A stretch of DNA of 64,000 nt from NCBI GenBank assembly GCA_910588225.1, contig CAJUQT010000012.1, positions 1 to 64,000 on the forward strand. Reading direction: 5' to 3'. Source of the stretch: an uncultured Acetatifactor sp. GTDB lineage: Bacteria; Bacillota; Clostridia; Lachnospirales; Lachnospiraceae. A model generated the notes under the pieces. It ran no database searches, had not been told where the DNA came from, and worked only from the letters and a program-made list of their open reading frames with translations. Below are positions 17,522 to 25,628 of the stretch, piece by piece (position 1 is the stretch's first letter; every line of letters starts with the position of its first letter). A program made the position numbers and the translations under genes.

Positions 17522-18537
17522 AGAAAGAAAATATCATGGAGGTCAAGGGACTTCATAAACGCTTTACCTCCAAAGGAATTACGGTAAAGGCGGTAACCGA
17601 TGTGAGCTTCGATGTAAAGCCTGGAGAAACCATCGGTATCGTAGGAGAATCCGGCTGCGGCAAGACCACGCTGGGACGCTGTATTGTCCGGGCCTATAAC
17701 GCTTCCGAGGGGGAAGTTTTCTACCGTACAAGAGACGGCGAAGAGCTGGACTTCCTGAAGGTGGATAAAAAGAAAATGAAGGAAATCCGCAAGGAAATCC
17801 AGATGATCTTCCAAGACCCCTACTCTTCTCTGGACCCCAGAATGACAGTCCTGGACATTATCAAAGAACCCTTAAAAGCAAATTATCCGAAGATGTCAAA
17901 AGCGGAGATGGATCAGAAGGCAAAGGCTATGGCTGAGAAGGTGGGCTTAAATCCCACATACCTCATGCGGTATCCCCATGCCTTCTCCGGCGGCCAGCGT
18001 CAGCGTATCGGTATTGCAAGGGCACTGGTCATCGAACCCCAGATTATCGTCTGCGACGAGGCCGTTTCCGCCCTTGACGTTTCCATCCAGGCGCAGGTCA
18101 TTAATCTGCTGCGGGATCTGCAGAAGGAGCTGAATCTGACCTATCTGTTTATCAGCCATGACCTTTCGGTGGTGGAGCATATTTCCGACAAGGTGGGCGT
18201 CATGTACCTGGGCCGGATGGTGGAATTCGCCCCGGCGGAGGCTTTGTTTGAAAAGCCCATGCACCCTTACACAGAAGCCCTACTCTCCGCAGTGCCTGTG
18301 GCGGATCCCGAGATTCAGATGGAGCGCATCCCTCTGAAAGGAGAGATTCCAAATCCCGCGAACCCGCCCAGTGGCTGCTATTTCCACGAAAGATGCCATT
18401 ACTGCATCGACAAGTGCAAAACAGATGCGCCTGCCCTGGCCGAAATGCCGGACGGAAGGCTCTGTGCCTGCCACAGGGCAAAGGAGCTGGCACTGCGCGG
18501 CTTTACCTATGATGAGGGTGCAAAAAGCCAGACCTGA
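17518..18537 (+). CDS. ABC transporter ATP-binding protein, OppF/DppF type
   Basis: A 339-residue ATPase and the last gene of the importer operon. It overlaps the preceding gene by ATGA. Walker A GESGCGKTTLGR (about residues 43-54), signature FSGGQRQRIGIARAL, Walker B IIVCDEAVSALD, switch His ISHDLSVV, and the C-terminal Cys segment (CYFHERCHYCIDKC). The five genes encode one complete Opp-type importer. Confidence 0.93.
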   Translation: MKKENIMEVKGLHKRFTSKGITVKAVTDVSFDVKPGETIGIVGESGCGKTTLGRCIVRAYNASEGEVFYRTRDGEELDFLKVDKKKMKEIRKEIQMIFQDPYSSLDPRMTVLDIIKEPLKANYPKMSKAEMDQKAKAMAEKVGLNPTYLMRYPHAFSGGQRQRIGIARALVIEPQIIVCDEAVSALDVSIQAQVINLLRDLQKELNLTYLFISHDLSVVEHISDKVGVMYLGRMVEFAPAEALFEKPMHPYTEALLSAVPVADPEIQMERIPLKGEIPNPANPPSGCYFHERCHYCIDKCKTDAPALAEMPDGRLCACHRAKELALRGFTYDEGAKSQT

Positions 18538-18603
18538 CGGGCTTTGTAGAAATTCTATACCATAAAGGAACAAGGGATTCCGCTGTCTGGTCCCTGAAAA
18601 AAC

Positions 18604-18662
18604 ATAAAATCTTCCCGTGGGAATCATGTATTCCAAATCCTGCTTTCCCGCGGGAATTTTCT
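18604..18662. terminator. Bidirectional terminator between importer and lysR
   Basis: TTCCCGTGGGAA and TTCCCGCGGGAA, with A-rich and T-rich flanks that extend the pairing, form a long stem. It sits between two convergent genes and can serve both strands. Confidence 0.65.
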
Positions 18663-18796
18663 ATGGGTTTCCCCTGCTATTCTCCTATTGCCTGTTTTCA
18701 CCAGGCCACACTTCCTCTCCATTCCAAAATAGCAACTTTCCGATCCTTATTTTCCATACAATAGTCCTTTCCAGGCCGTCATATGGTAAAACGCCT

Positions 18797-19684
18797 TCAC
18801 CTGCCCTTCAGATATCGGTAAAAGCTGTCCGCCGCCCTGCTTCCGGCTCTCCCTTTCTCCGAGACCAGCTGAATCGACCGGTCCGGCAGCTCACAGGCCA
18901 GCGGAATCTGCACGAGCTTCCCTTCCTGAAGCAGTGCCAGCGCCAGGCTTTCCGGTACAAATCCGATTCCCAGATTGTTCTGAATCAAGGGCAGCAGCAA
19001 ATCGGAAGTGGCCACCTCCATGTCCAGTTCCAGTTCTGTACCGTGCTCCACAAAAAAGTCACGGTAAAATTCGTATGTGGCGGTTCCGCTGCCCAGTCCA
19101 ATCCAGGGATATTCCCGCAGTTCCTCCAGACATACAGCTTTCTTTCCCAGATGCGTATACTTCCTGCCGCCCACAAGTACCTCCCGGAAGGACAGCAGTT
19201 TTTCATAGCGGGCGTTTTCCGGCAGATTGCAGGGAGAGGTAATCACCGCAAAATCCAATCGACCGCTTCCAAGATATTTTAAGATCTCCGGGGTGTTGTG
19301 ATTGTGTACCTTGATTCGGATTCCGGGCTTCTGGATTTTAAAATCATGCATTTTCTCCAGCAGATACAGATGCAGCGCCGATTCTGTGGCTCCTATTTCG
19401 ACTGCTCCTGTGTCTCCCGAGTCCTGTCTGCCGATTTCCTCCTGGGCACTCAGCAAATGCATACAGGCTGCCTCCACATGGGAATACAACTTTCTGCCCT
19501 CCTCCGTGAGGCTGACCCCTCTTGGTTCTCTGAGAAACAGCCTGCAATTTAACTGTTTCTCCAGCAGTTTCATCACCCGGGATACATTGGGCTGGTTGCT
19601 GCCAAGGGCTGCTGCCGCTCTGGTAAGATTTCCGTATTTTGCCACATAATAGAATACTTTATAATATTCAAAATTGATATCCAT
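18797..19684 (-). CDS. LysR family transcriptional regulator
   Basis: A 295-residue regulator. N-terminal winged helix: YYKVFYYVAKYGNLTRAAAA and SNQPNVSRVMKLLEKQLNCR. The C-terminal periplasmic-binding-like effector domain spans about residues 90-295. It is divergent from a MATE exporter with a 209-base gap containing repeats, which is the usual arrangement when a LysR protein controls the neighbouring gene. The ribosome binding site is weak. Confidence 0.92.
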   Translation of the reverse strand: MDINFEYYKVFYYVAKYGNLTRAAAALGSNQPNVSRVMKLLEKQLNCRLFLREPRGVSLTEEGRKLYSHVEAACMHLLSAQEEIGRQDSGDTGAVEIGATESALHLYLLEKMHDFKIQKPGIRIKVHNHNTPEILKYLGSGRLDFAVITSPCNLPENARYEKLLSFREVLVGGRKYTHLGKKAVCLEELREYPWIGLGSGTATYEFYRDFFVEHGTELELDMEVATSDLLLPLIQNNLGIGFVPESLALALLQEGKLVQIPLACELPDRSIQLVSEKGRAGSRAADSFYRYLKGR

Positions 19685-19769
19685 ATGTTTTTTATATATA
19701 TCCTATGTCATATATACATTTTAAATATCTTTCTCCCCACAGTATACTATATCAGTGATGAAGTGTAAA

Positions 19770-19848
19770 GTAACAGTTCTGTTGACCTGGCCGAACTGTT
19801 ACAATGTAGCAACAATTCAATGACCTGTCTGAACTGTTGCACAATGTA
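19770..19848. repeat. Inverted plus direct repeat element in the lysR-MATE gap
   Basis: GTAACAGTTC (19770-19779) and GAACTGTTAC (19793-19802) are perfect inverted arms. TGACCTG-N3-GAACTGTT-ACAATGTA occurs twice (19783-19808 and 19821-19848) with 38 bases between starts. It may be a LysR operator array or a copy of a dispersed repeat, because a related element is seen at 52221-52270. Confidence 0.6.
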
Positions 19849-19893
19849 AATGAAGGACCTGGAAATCGTTATGAAGGAAAGGATTGAATATCT

Positions 19894-21252
19894 ATGAACA
19901 AAGATTTGACCATCGGAAATCCGCAGAAAGTTTTATGGGCATATTGCCTGCCCATGTTTGGCAGCATTATTTTTCAACAGCTCTACAATATAGCCGACTC
20001 TCTGGTAGCCGGTAAATGTATCGGAGAAAACGCTCTGGCCGCAGTGGGCAACAGCTACAATATCACTCTGATTTTCATTGCCTTTGCTTTCGGCTGCAAT
20101 ATCGGGTGCTCCGTCATCGTGTCTCAGTTGTTCGGCGCAAGGGATTACAATGCCATGAAAACGGCCGTATATACCGCCCTGACCGCAAGCGCAGCCCTTT
20201 GCGCCGTTCTGATGGCAGCGGGACTGCTGTCCTGCGATACCCTGCTGCGCCTGATTAAAACCCAGCCGGAAATCATGGCGGCTTCCTCTCTGTATCTGAA
20301 AATATATATCTGGGGACTTCCCTTTCTCTTTTTTTACAATATTGCCACCGGTATCTTTTCCGCCATGGGAGATTCCAGGACTCCCTTCCTGTTCCTGGCC
20401 GCATCTTCCACCGCCAATGTCCTGGTGGATATCCTGTTCGTGAAATCTTTTGCCATGGGAATTGCAGGTGTGGCCTGGGCAACCTTCCTCTGTCAGGGAA
20501 TCAGCTGTGTTCTCTCCCTGATTCTGGTATTAAAACGCCTGTCCGGCATCAGCGCAGACAGGCATATTCCTATTTTTTCATGGATTGTACTGAAGAAAAT
20601 TTCAGTTGTGGCCATCCCCAGCATTCTCCAGCAGTCCTTTATCTCTGTGGGCAATATGATGATCCAGGGCCGCATCAACAGCTTCGGCGTCAGCATTGCC
20701 GCAGGGTATTCCGCCGCGGTAAAGCTGAATAATCTGGTCATCACTTCCTTTACCACCATCGGGAACGGTATCTCCGGCTTCTCTGCCCAGAACCTGGGTG
20801 CCCGCAAATATGAGAGAATCCGGGAAGGCACACGGGCGGGTCTGAAATTAGTCTGGTGTCTGTGCGTCCCATTCTGCCTGATTTATATGGCTGCCGGCAA
20901 ATATGTACTGCTTTTATTTATGAATCAGTCCTCTGTTAAAGCTCTTGCCACAGGACAGCAGTTTCTGTGGATTCTCTCCCCGTTTTATTTTGTGGTATCC
21001 GCCAAGCTGGTAGCTGACGGCGTTCTGCGCGGTACCAGCGCAATGGGCCCGTTTATGATTGCCACTTTTACAGATCTGATTCTCCGGGTGGTACTGGCCT
21101 TCCTTCTGTCCGGCCTCACCGCTTCGCCTCTGGGTATCTGGGCAGCATGGCCCGTGGGCTGGTCCGCGGCAACGGTCCTTTCTCTTTCCTTCTATGGAAA
21201 GCAGTATAAAAGGCTCACTGCCCCTCTAAATCCACCAGCCTGTAAGGAATAA
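19894..21252 (+). CDS. MATE family multidrug/Na+ antiporter
   Basis: A 452-residue protein with about 12 membrane helices in two homologous halves. The N-terminus (NPQKVLWAYCLPMFGSIIFQ, QQLYNIADSLVAGK) is typical of the DinF/NorM-like MATE group. It exports cationic drugs or metabolites in exchange for Na+ or H+. The last 11 residues after FYGKQYKRL look like read-through of unrelated sequence. The divergent LysR regulator probably controls it. Confidence 0.92.
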   Translation: MNKDLTIGNPQKVLWAYCLPMFGSIIFQQLYNIADSLVAGKCIGENALAAVGNSYNITLIFIAFAFGCNIGCSVIVSQLFGARDYNAMKTAVYTALTASAALCAVLMAAGLLSCDTLLRLIKTQPEIMAASSLYLKIYIWGLPFLFFYNIATGIFSAMGDSRTPFLFLAASSTANVLVDILFVKSFAMGIAGVAWATFLCQGISCVLSLILVLKRLSGISADRHIPIFSWIVLKKISVVAIPSILQQSFISVGNMMIQGRINSFGVSIAAGYSAAVKLNNLVITSFTTIGNGISGFSAQNLGARKYERIREGTRAGLKLVWCLCVPFCLIYMAAGKYVLLLFMNQSSVKALATGQQFLWILSPFYFVVSAKLVADGVLRGTSAMGPFMIATFTDLILRVVLAFLLSGLTASPLGIWAAWPVGWSAATVLSLSFYGKQYKRLTAPLNPPACKE

Positions 21253-21325
21253 TGCCTATGGCTCCGTTCTGTCCAACGGTAATCAGTGTCGCCCCCTCTT
21301 CTCTGTGCCCCGGGCAATTCCCGGA
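21215..21325 (-). pseudogene. Possible C-terminal remnant of an unidentified gene
   Basis: Leftward from about 21325 one frame reads GHREEGATLITVGQNGAI and GIIPYRLVDLEGQ before a stop at 21215. It has protein-like composition and overlaps the 3' end of the MATE gene. No start or ribosome binding site lies ahead of it; it begins inside the gap behind the metallophosphoesterase. I do not recognise the family. It could be a relic of a deleted gene or chance. Confidence 0.25.
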
Positions 21326-21333
21326 TCCAGTGT

Positions 21334-22452
21334 TCACCTGGCTGCGCCCTGCACATCAACCACCACATATTCCGACTTGCATCCGGTCTTAAACTGAATC
21401 GCCCAGTCAGAGATACCGGATGTCACAATAAAACTGGTACTGCCTCTCGTCTCCAGGCCATAGCTTTTATCATCCGTTCCTGTCCACTGTCCCATACGGT
21501 GAAAGGGAAACAATTGACCGCCGTGGGTATGGCCGCACAGTACCAGATCCACTCCAGCCTCCTCCTGGGCATCAAAGTCGTGGGGCTGGTGGTCCAGGAC
21601 AATACTGTACCTGGCCGGATCCAAATCAGCTGTCAATTCTTCCATGGAGGCCCTGGGTCTCCCCATCATGTCTTCCGAACGGTCCTGTCTTCCGATCAGG
21701 TAGAAGTCCTCTCCCAATAATACTACTTCATCCTGCAGGACAATCACATTGTTCTTCTCCAGTTCCGCAATCAGGTCCATTCCGCTGTAACCACGATATT
21801 CCGCACCATAATATCCTTTATCATGATTTCCGAAGGCATAATAGACACCATAGGTAGTCTCCAGTGTTCCAAGTGCCGCACATGCGGCAATCATATCCTC
21901 TTTCGTGGTATCATCGTCCACATAATCTCCTGTGACCACCACGATATCCGGACTTTCCGCCTGCATGTCTTTCACAAGCTCCAGAAATTCCTCTCCGCTG
22001 AAAGTATTCCCCACATGAGAATCGGCAAACTGTACGATGCGCAGACTCCCCACCTGCTTCTCTGTCTCCAGCACATATTCTGTCCTCCACACGTGATGAG
22101 CCAGATACCATCCGCAGGCCAGATACACAACGGTAATTAGGATTGCAGCAATTCCCGCATAATACCTTGTAAAGCTCTTTTTCCGCTTCTTTTCCACAAG
22201 CTTGCTGATTCCATCACAGATCAGCCAGATTACCAGCAGATGCAGGATACAGATTTCCGCATTGATGGCCCCCATGGCTTTCCCTGTAATGCCGACAATC
22301 ACAATAACCAGAACAAGACCTGTCAGAAATCTGAATACTTTTCTCTCTCCGACCGTTTTCCGCACCCAGGAAAATTTAGCAAACCTGCCTGCCAGGTACA
22401 GAATACCCAGAACTGTCCCAAAAAACAGTCCTCCCAAAATAAATGCCCACAT
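21334..22452 (-). CDS. Membrane-anchored metallophosphoesterase
   Basis: A 372-residue protein with three or four N-terminal helices (residues 1-125) and a calcineurin-like phosphoesterase domain facing outside or the membrane surface. Metal-binding motifs are complete: FADSHVG, VVTGDYVDD, FGNHDKG, LDHQPHDF and CGHTHGGQLF. The family (YkuE/YaeI-like) includes UDP-diacylglucosamine hydrolase-like and other membrane phosphodiesterases; the substrate is not defined here. The start has GAGGAGG upstream. Confidence 0.9.
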   Translation of the reverse strand: MWAFILGGLFFGTVLGILYLAGRFAKFSWVRKTVGERKVFRFLTGLVLVIVIVGITGKAMGAINAEICILHLLVIWLICDGISKLVEKKRKKSFTRYYAGIAAILITVVYLACGWYLAHHVWRTEYVLETEKQVGSLRIVQFADSHVGNTFSGEEFLELVKDMQAESPDIVVVTGDYVDDDTTKEDMIAACAALGTLETTYGVYYAFGNHDKGYYGAEYRGYSGMDLIAELEKNNVIVLQDEVVLLGEDFYLIGRQDRSEDMMGRPRASMEELTADLDPARYSIVLDHQPHDFDAQEEAGVDLVLCGHTHGGQLFPFHRMGQWTGTDDKSYGLETRGSTSFIVTSGISDWAIQFKTGCKSEYVVVDVQGAAR

Positions 22453-22522
22453 CTTTTTCCTCCTCTTTTTCTCCTCAGAAATATTCAGGCCGGAACATTA
22501 CCTGACTATTCTTTCTCAGAAA

Positions 22523-22593
22523 TATCGGCCTTTGCAGACAGTACTTCCGCACCATCCTGGGAAGTACAGCATCAACAAAGGCCGAATCTTTTT
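22523..22593. terminator. Long hairpin behind phosphofructokinase gene
   Basis: TCGGCCTTTG (22525-22534) pairs with CAAAGGCCGA (22576-22585) and an inner GTACTTCC/GGAAGTAC pair extends it. T runs flank it mainly on the plus side (22588-22593), with a weaker one on the minus side. It probably ends the leftward pfk transcript. Confidence 0.6.
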
Positions 22594-22617
22594 TCATTTA
22601 TGACACGAAATATAAAA

Positions 22618-23865
22618 TTATTTTTGCTTCCTCTTGAGCACCAGATGCTGAGGAAGACCATTTACCATGAACGGCTGATAGTCTCCGTGAATCAGCGGCT
22701 CAATATAATTGATAAATTCATCCGTCACATAATCGCCGTCCTTATTCACCCAGGAACGGGGAACCAGTTTCTCATGATTAGCAATTCTGTGTACGTCATA
22801 AATTCCGGCATTGCTCTGATAAGGGTCATCAGAAAGACGATCGATAACCACCATTTTCCCGGAATCACCTTCGTCGGCAGCCTTTACGGCAGCGCCTCCA
22901 ACCATAAATGCCTCATCCACATCCACCCGGGAAGCCATATGGGAAGCGCTTCTCTGCAGAGTAGAGAACTCAATACTGCGGGTCTTGCAGCCGATTTCAG
23001 CACCCAGGAAATTCGCCAGATAGGCAGCAGTACCCTGAAGCTGCTTATGACCGAAAGCATCCACATAATCCGAACCGCCTGACAGCTCACAGACATATCT
23101 GCCGTCAGCAATCTTGATTCCCTCTGACACTGCAATCACCACAGAATTCTTCTTTTTCAGCAGTTCTCTGGTATTCTTCAGGAATTTATCGATATCAAAT
23201 ACAACCTCGGGCAGATAGATTGCATCCGGTCCCTCGCACTCTTCCGTGCGTGCAAGCGCTGTGGCACCCGTCAGCCACCCGGCATTGCGGCCCATGATCT
23301 CAATCACGGTGATGGATTCCTTCTTATAATTCAGGCCCAGAGCATCCCGGATTACTTCTTTGGTGGAAGCCGCAATGTATTTCGCAGCGCTTCCAAATCC
23401 CGGAGTGTGATCCGTGAGAGCCAGGTCATTGTCGATGGTTTTGGGCACCCCAAGAAACTTCTGGGTATGTCCCTTAATAATCGCATAATCGGACAGCTTC
23501 TTGATAGTATCCATGGAATCATTGCCGCCAATGTAAATGAAAGCTTCGATATTCAGCTTTTCCATAATCTCGAAAAGCTTCTGATAAATTTCAGGATTCT
23601 CATGAATTTCCGGCAGCTTGTACCGGCAGGATCCCAGAAAAGCCGAAGGCGTGCGCTTCAGAAGTTCAATGTCGATATCGGAATGAATCTGTGTGGATAA
23701 GTCCACATACTGCTCGTCCAGAAAGCCCTGAACACCGTGAAGCATTCCATATACTTTATGGAATCCTCTTTCTTTTGCAGTCTTGTATACCCCTGCCAGG
23801 CTGGAATTGATGACAGCCGTAGGGCCACCTGACTGGCCTACAATAATGTTGCGTTTCTTTGCCAT
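22618..23865 (-). CDS. 6-phosphofructokinase, pyrophosphate-dependent type
   Basis: A 415-residue glycolytic enzyme that converts fructose 6-phosphate to fructose 1,6-bisphosphate. GQSGGPTAVINSSLAG is the phosphate-donor loop. IYIGGNDSMDT has Asp in the position that blocks ATP in PPi-dependent enzymes, and GVPKTIDNDL carries the Lys of the PPi group (ATP enzymes have GTIDND). IMGRNAGWLTG is the sugar site. PPi is therefore the likely donor, making the step reversible. The start at 23865 has GGAGG eight bases upstream; further upstream ATGs overlap the binding site. Confidence 0.9.
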   Translation of the reverse strand: MAKKRNIIVGQSGGPTAVINSSLAGVYKTAKERGFHKVYGMLHGVQGFLDEQYVDLSTQIHSDIDIELLKRTPSAFLGSCRYKLPEIHENPEIYQKLFEIMEKLNIEAFIYIGGNDSMDTIKKLSDYAIIKGHTQKFLGVPKTIDNDLALTDHTPGFGSAAKYIAASTKEVIRDALGLNYKKESITVIEIMGRNAGWLTGATALARTEECEGPDAIYLPEVVFDIDKFLKNTRELLKKKNSVVIAVSEGIKIADGRYVCELSGGSDYVDAFGHKQLQGTAAYLANFLGAEIGCKTRSIEFSTLQRSASHMASRVDVDEAFMVGGAAVKAADEGDSGKMVVIDRLSDDPYQSNAGIYDVHRIANHEKLVPRSWVNKDGDYVTDEFINYIEPLIHGDYQPFMVNGLPQHLVLKRKQK

Positions 23866-23945
23866 TACCATATCCTCCAAAACTAAAATATAAATTTACA
23901 CTTCGAATCATCGAAATGCATTCGCTAAAAACTTCTATCTGATAA

Positions 23946-23974
23946 ATAATAACAAAAAAACTGCTAAAATACAA
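23946..23974 (-). promoter_or_regulatory. Sigma-A promoter for phosphofructokinase
   Basis: Read leftward, TTGTAT (23974-23969), 17 bases, TATTAT (23951-23946). It is about 80 bases before the pfk start. A TTCGA/TCGAA hairpin lies in the leader. Confidence 0.6.
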
Positions 23975-23998
23975 TACAAAATGAAAATATTTCCCATG

Positions 23999-24172
23999 CT
24001 ATACAAACTGATTCCGCTCTCTGTCATAATGATATCCAATCCCTGAAAGCCTGGCTGTAATCTCTTCCTCTCTTACTTCCATCTCCTCACACAGAGCGTC
24101 CAGACTGCTGTAAAAATCCCGCAGCTTCATATTCACAAAACTCAGTAACATAACCGGGTCCTTCGGCAGCAT
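23999..24172 (-). CDS. DUF4250 domain-containing protein
   Basis: A 57-residue protein beginning MLPKDPVMLLSFVNMKLRDF and ending in GIGYHYDRERNQFV, which is the standard DUF4250 pattern found widely in Clostridia. Function is unknown; it is predicted soluble and mostly helical. The ATG at 24172 has AGGAG eight bases upstream. It lies behind the LCP gene on the same strand, 85 bases away. Confidence 0.88.
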   Translation of the reverse strand: MLPKDPVMLLSFVNMKLRDFYSSLDALCEEMEVREEEITARLSGIGYHYDRERNQFV

Positions 24173-24257
24173 AATTTATTCTCCTATTCCAGTTCCGCAG
24201 GCACTTGTACAGTTCCCATTTCTCCCGCCTGCTGTTTTCCAGTTTCTCTTTACAAAT

Positions 24258-25349
24258 TCATTTTCTCAGATATTTGGAGGTGTCTTCCTCAATTCGTTTG
24301 TCATACTCCTTCACATTGTCCGTGACACTGTAATTTTCGTCTCCGAACAGGAATTGGTGCAGCCATTTCACATTTTCTTCCAGGCTCTTCGGAATCACAC
24401 AGTCCCCCTTTGCCCCGATATTGCCGGTAGCTCTCAGGGACTCATCAGGAAATCCCGCTTCCTCCGTTATCCGATAATTGGCAATATTCGCCAGCAAATC
24501 CAGAATATCACCGGAATCCAGGCTGGTGTAAATATTACCGATACAATCATTGAATACTTTCGTCAATGTGGTCAGATCGGTCTCCTTTGCCCGTTCCTCA
24601 ATGGCCCGAAGAACTTCCCGCTGACGTGCGGTACGTTTAAAGTCATCTCCTTTGGTCTGCCGAATCCGGCAGTATGCAGCAGCCTGCATGCCGTCCAGAA
24701 GCTGGTAGCCCGGCTCTGAAACCGGAACATAATCACATTTTAACGCATGGGCAATTCCAATCTGATAATTATTGATATGCAGCAGCTCTACTTCGTCCAC
24801 GTCCACATAAATTCCCCCCAGTCCGTCAATCACATCCCTCAGTCCCTTGTAGCTCACTGCCACAAAATCAGTGATATCCATATCAAGGTTCATATTCAGC
24901 ATCTTCACAGCCTGTTCTGCCCCGCCGTTGAAATAAGCCGAATTGCATTTCCAGTAATATTCATCATGTCCCTGAAACGGTCCCAGAAAAAGATACGTAT
25001 CCCGGTATACGCTGACCAGCTTGATGTCTCCTGTATCCAGATTGATGCTTGCAATCATAATCACGTCGCTGCGGCTGTTCTTATAAAGCTCACTCTCCTT
25101 CTCCGCATCCAGTCCGAACAGGGCGATGTTCATATATCCCTGCATGGTGCCGCCCTCCTGTGTCAGCTGCTGCACCTCCTCATGAATTTCCAGCGCCTGC
25201 GGGTCCAGCTTCGCTATCTTCGGCCCTTCCGAAGCTTTGTTCATCACCATATACAATGCCGCCAGCATCCCCAGAATTATCACCGTTTCCACAGCAAAGA
25301 GAATCACCTTCATTTTCTGCTTTCTGCTCATTTTCCCATTTGTTCCCAT
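24258..25349 (-). CDS. LCP family (LytR-CpsA-Psr) cell-wall glycopolymer ligase
   Basis: A 363-residue protein with a short cytoplasmic tail, one membrane helix (about residues 12-34) and an extracellular LCP domain. LCP enzymes transfer undecaprenyl-linked polymers such as teichoic acids or capsule to peptidoglycan. Conserved parts: SRSDVIMIASINLDTGDIKL with VSVYRDTYL (Arg/Asp of the pyrophosphate site), FVAVSYKGLRDVIDGLGGI, and YCRIRQTKGDDFKRTARQR (catalytic Arg cluster). Start at 25349 is preferred, with AAGGAGAAGG upstream and a membrane helix soon after; longer versions add a basic tail without a binding site. Confidence 0.9.
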   Translation of the reverse strand: MGTNGKMSRKQKMKVILFAVETVIILGMLAALYMVMNKASEGPKIAKLDPQALEIHEEVQQLTQEGGTMQGYMNIALFGLDAEKESELYKNSRSDVIMIASINLDTGDIKLVSVYRDTYLFLGPFQGHDEYYWKCNSAYFNGGAEQAVKMLNMNLDMDITDFVAVSYKGLRDVIDGLGGIYVDVDEVELLHINNYQIGIAHALKCDYVPVSEPGYQLLDGMQAAAYCRIRQTKGDDFKRTARQREVLRAIEERAKETDLTTLTKVFNDCIGNIYTSLDSGDILDLLANIANYRITEEAGFPDESLRATGNIGAKGDCVIPKSLEENVKWLHQFLFGDENYSVTDNVKEYDKRIEEDTSKYLRK

Positions 25350-25523
25350 AAATTCCTTCTCCTTTACGTTTACAGACAGCGCTTTATGTACCCTTTTTCC
25401 TTCTGACAAATCAGACAAAAAGTGAACTCTGTTCTCCTTTCTACTATAAAGGTAATTTCTTAGGAATTTATGAAGCGGTTTTTGCGATTTTCTTAAAACA
25501 TAATGAAAAATTCTTAGCATAAA

Positions 25524-25565
25524 AAGTCTCCTGCCGCAACTGTCTTAAACTGCGGCAGGAGACTT
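25524..25565. terminator. Perfect 15-bp terminator hairpin behind clpB
   Basis: AAGTCTCCTGCCGCA (25524-25538) and TGCGGCAGGAGACTT (25551-25565) pair perfectly. Read leftward it ends in TTTTTATG and closes the clpB transcript. Confidence 0.92.
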
Positions 25566-25628
25566 ATCATATCTATTTACGCTTTGTCATCTTATAACTT
25601 ATTTTCCTGTTCCTTCTGCCATCTTATA

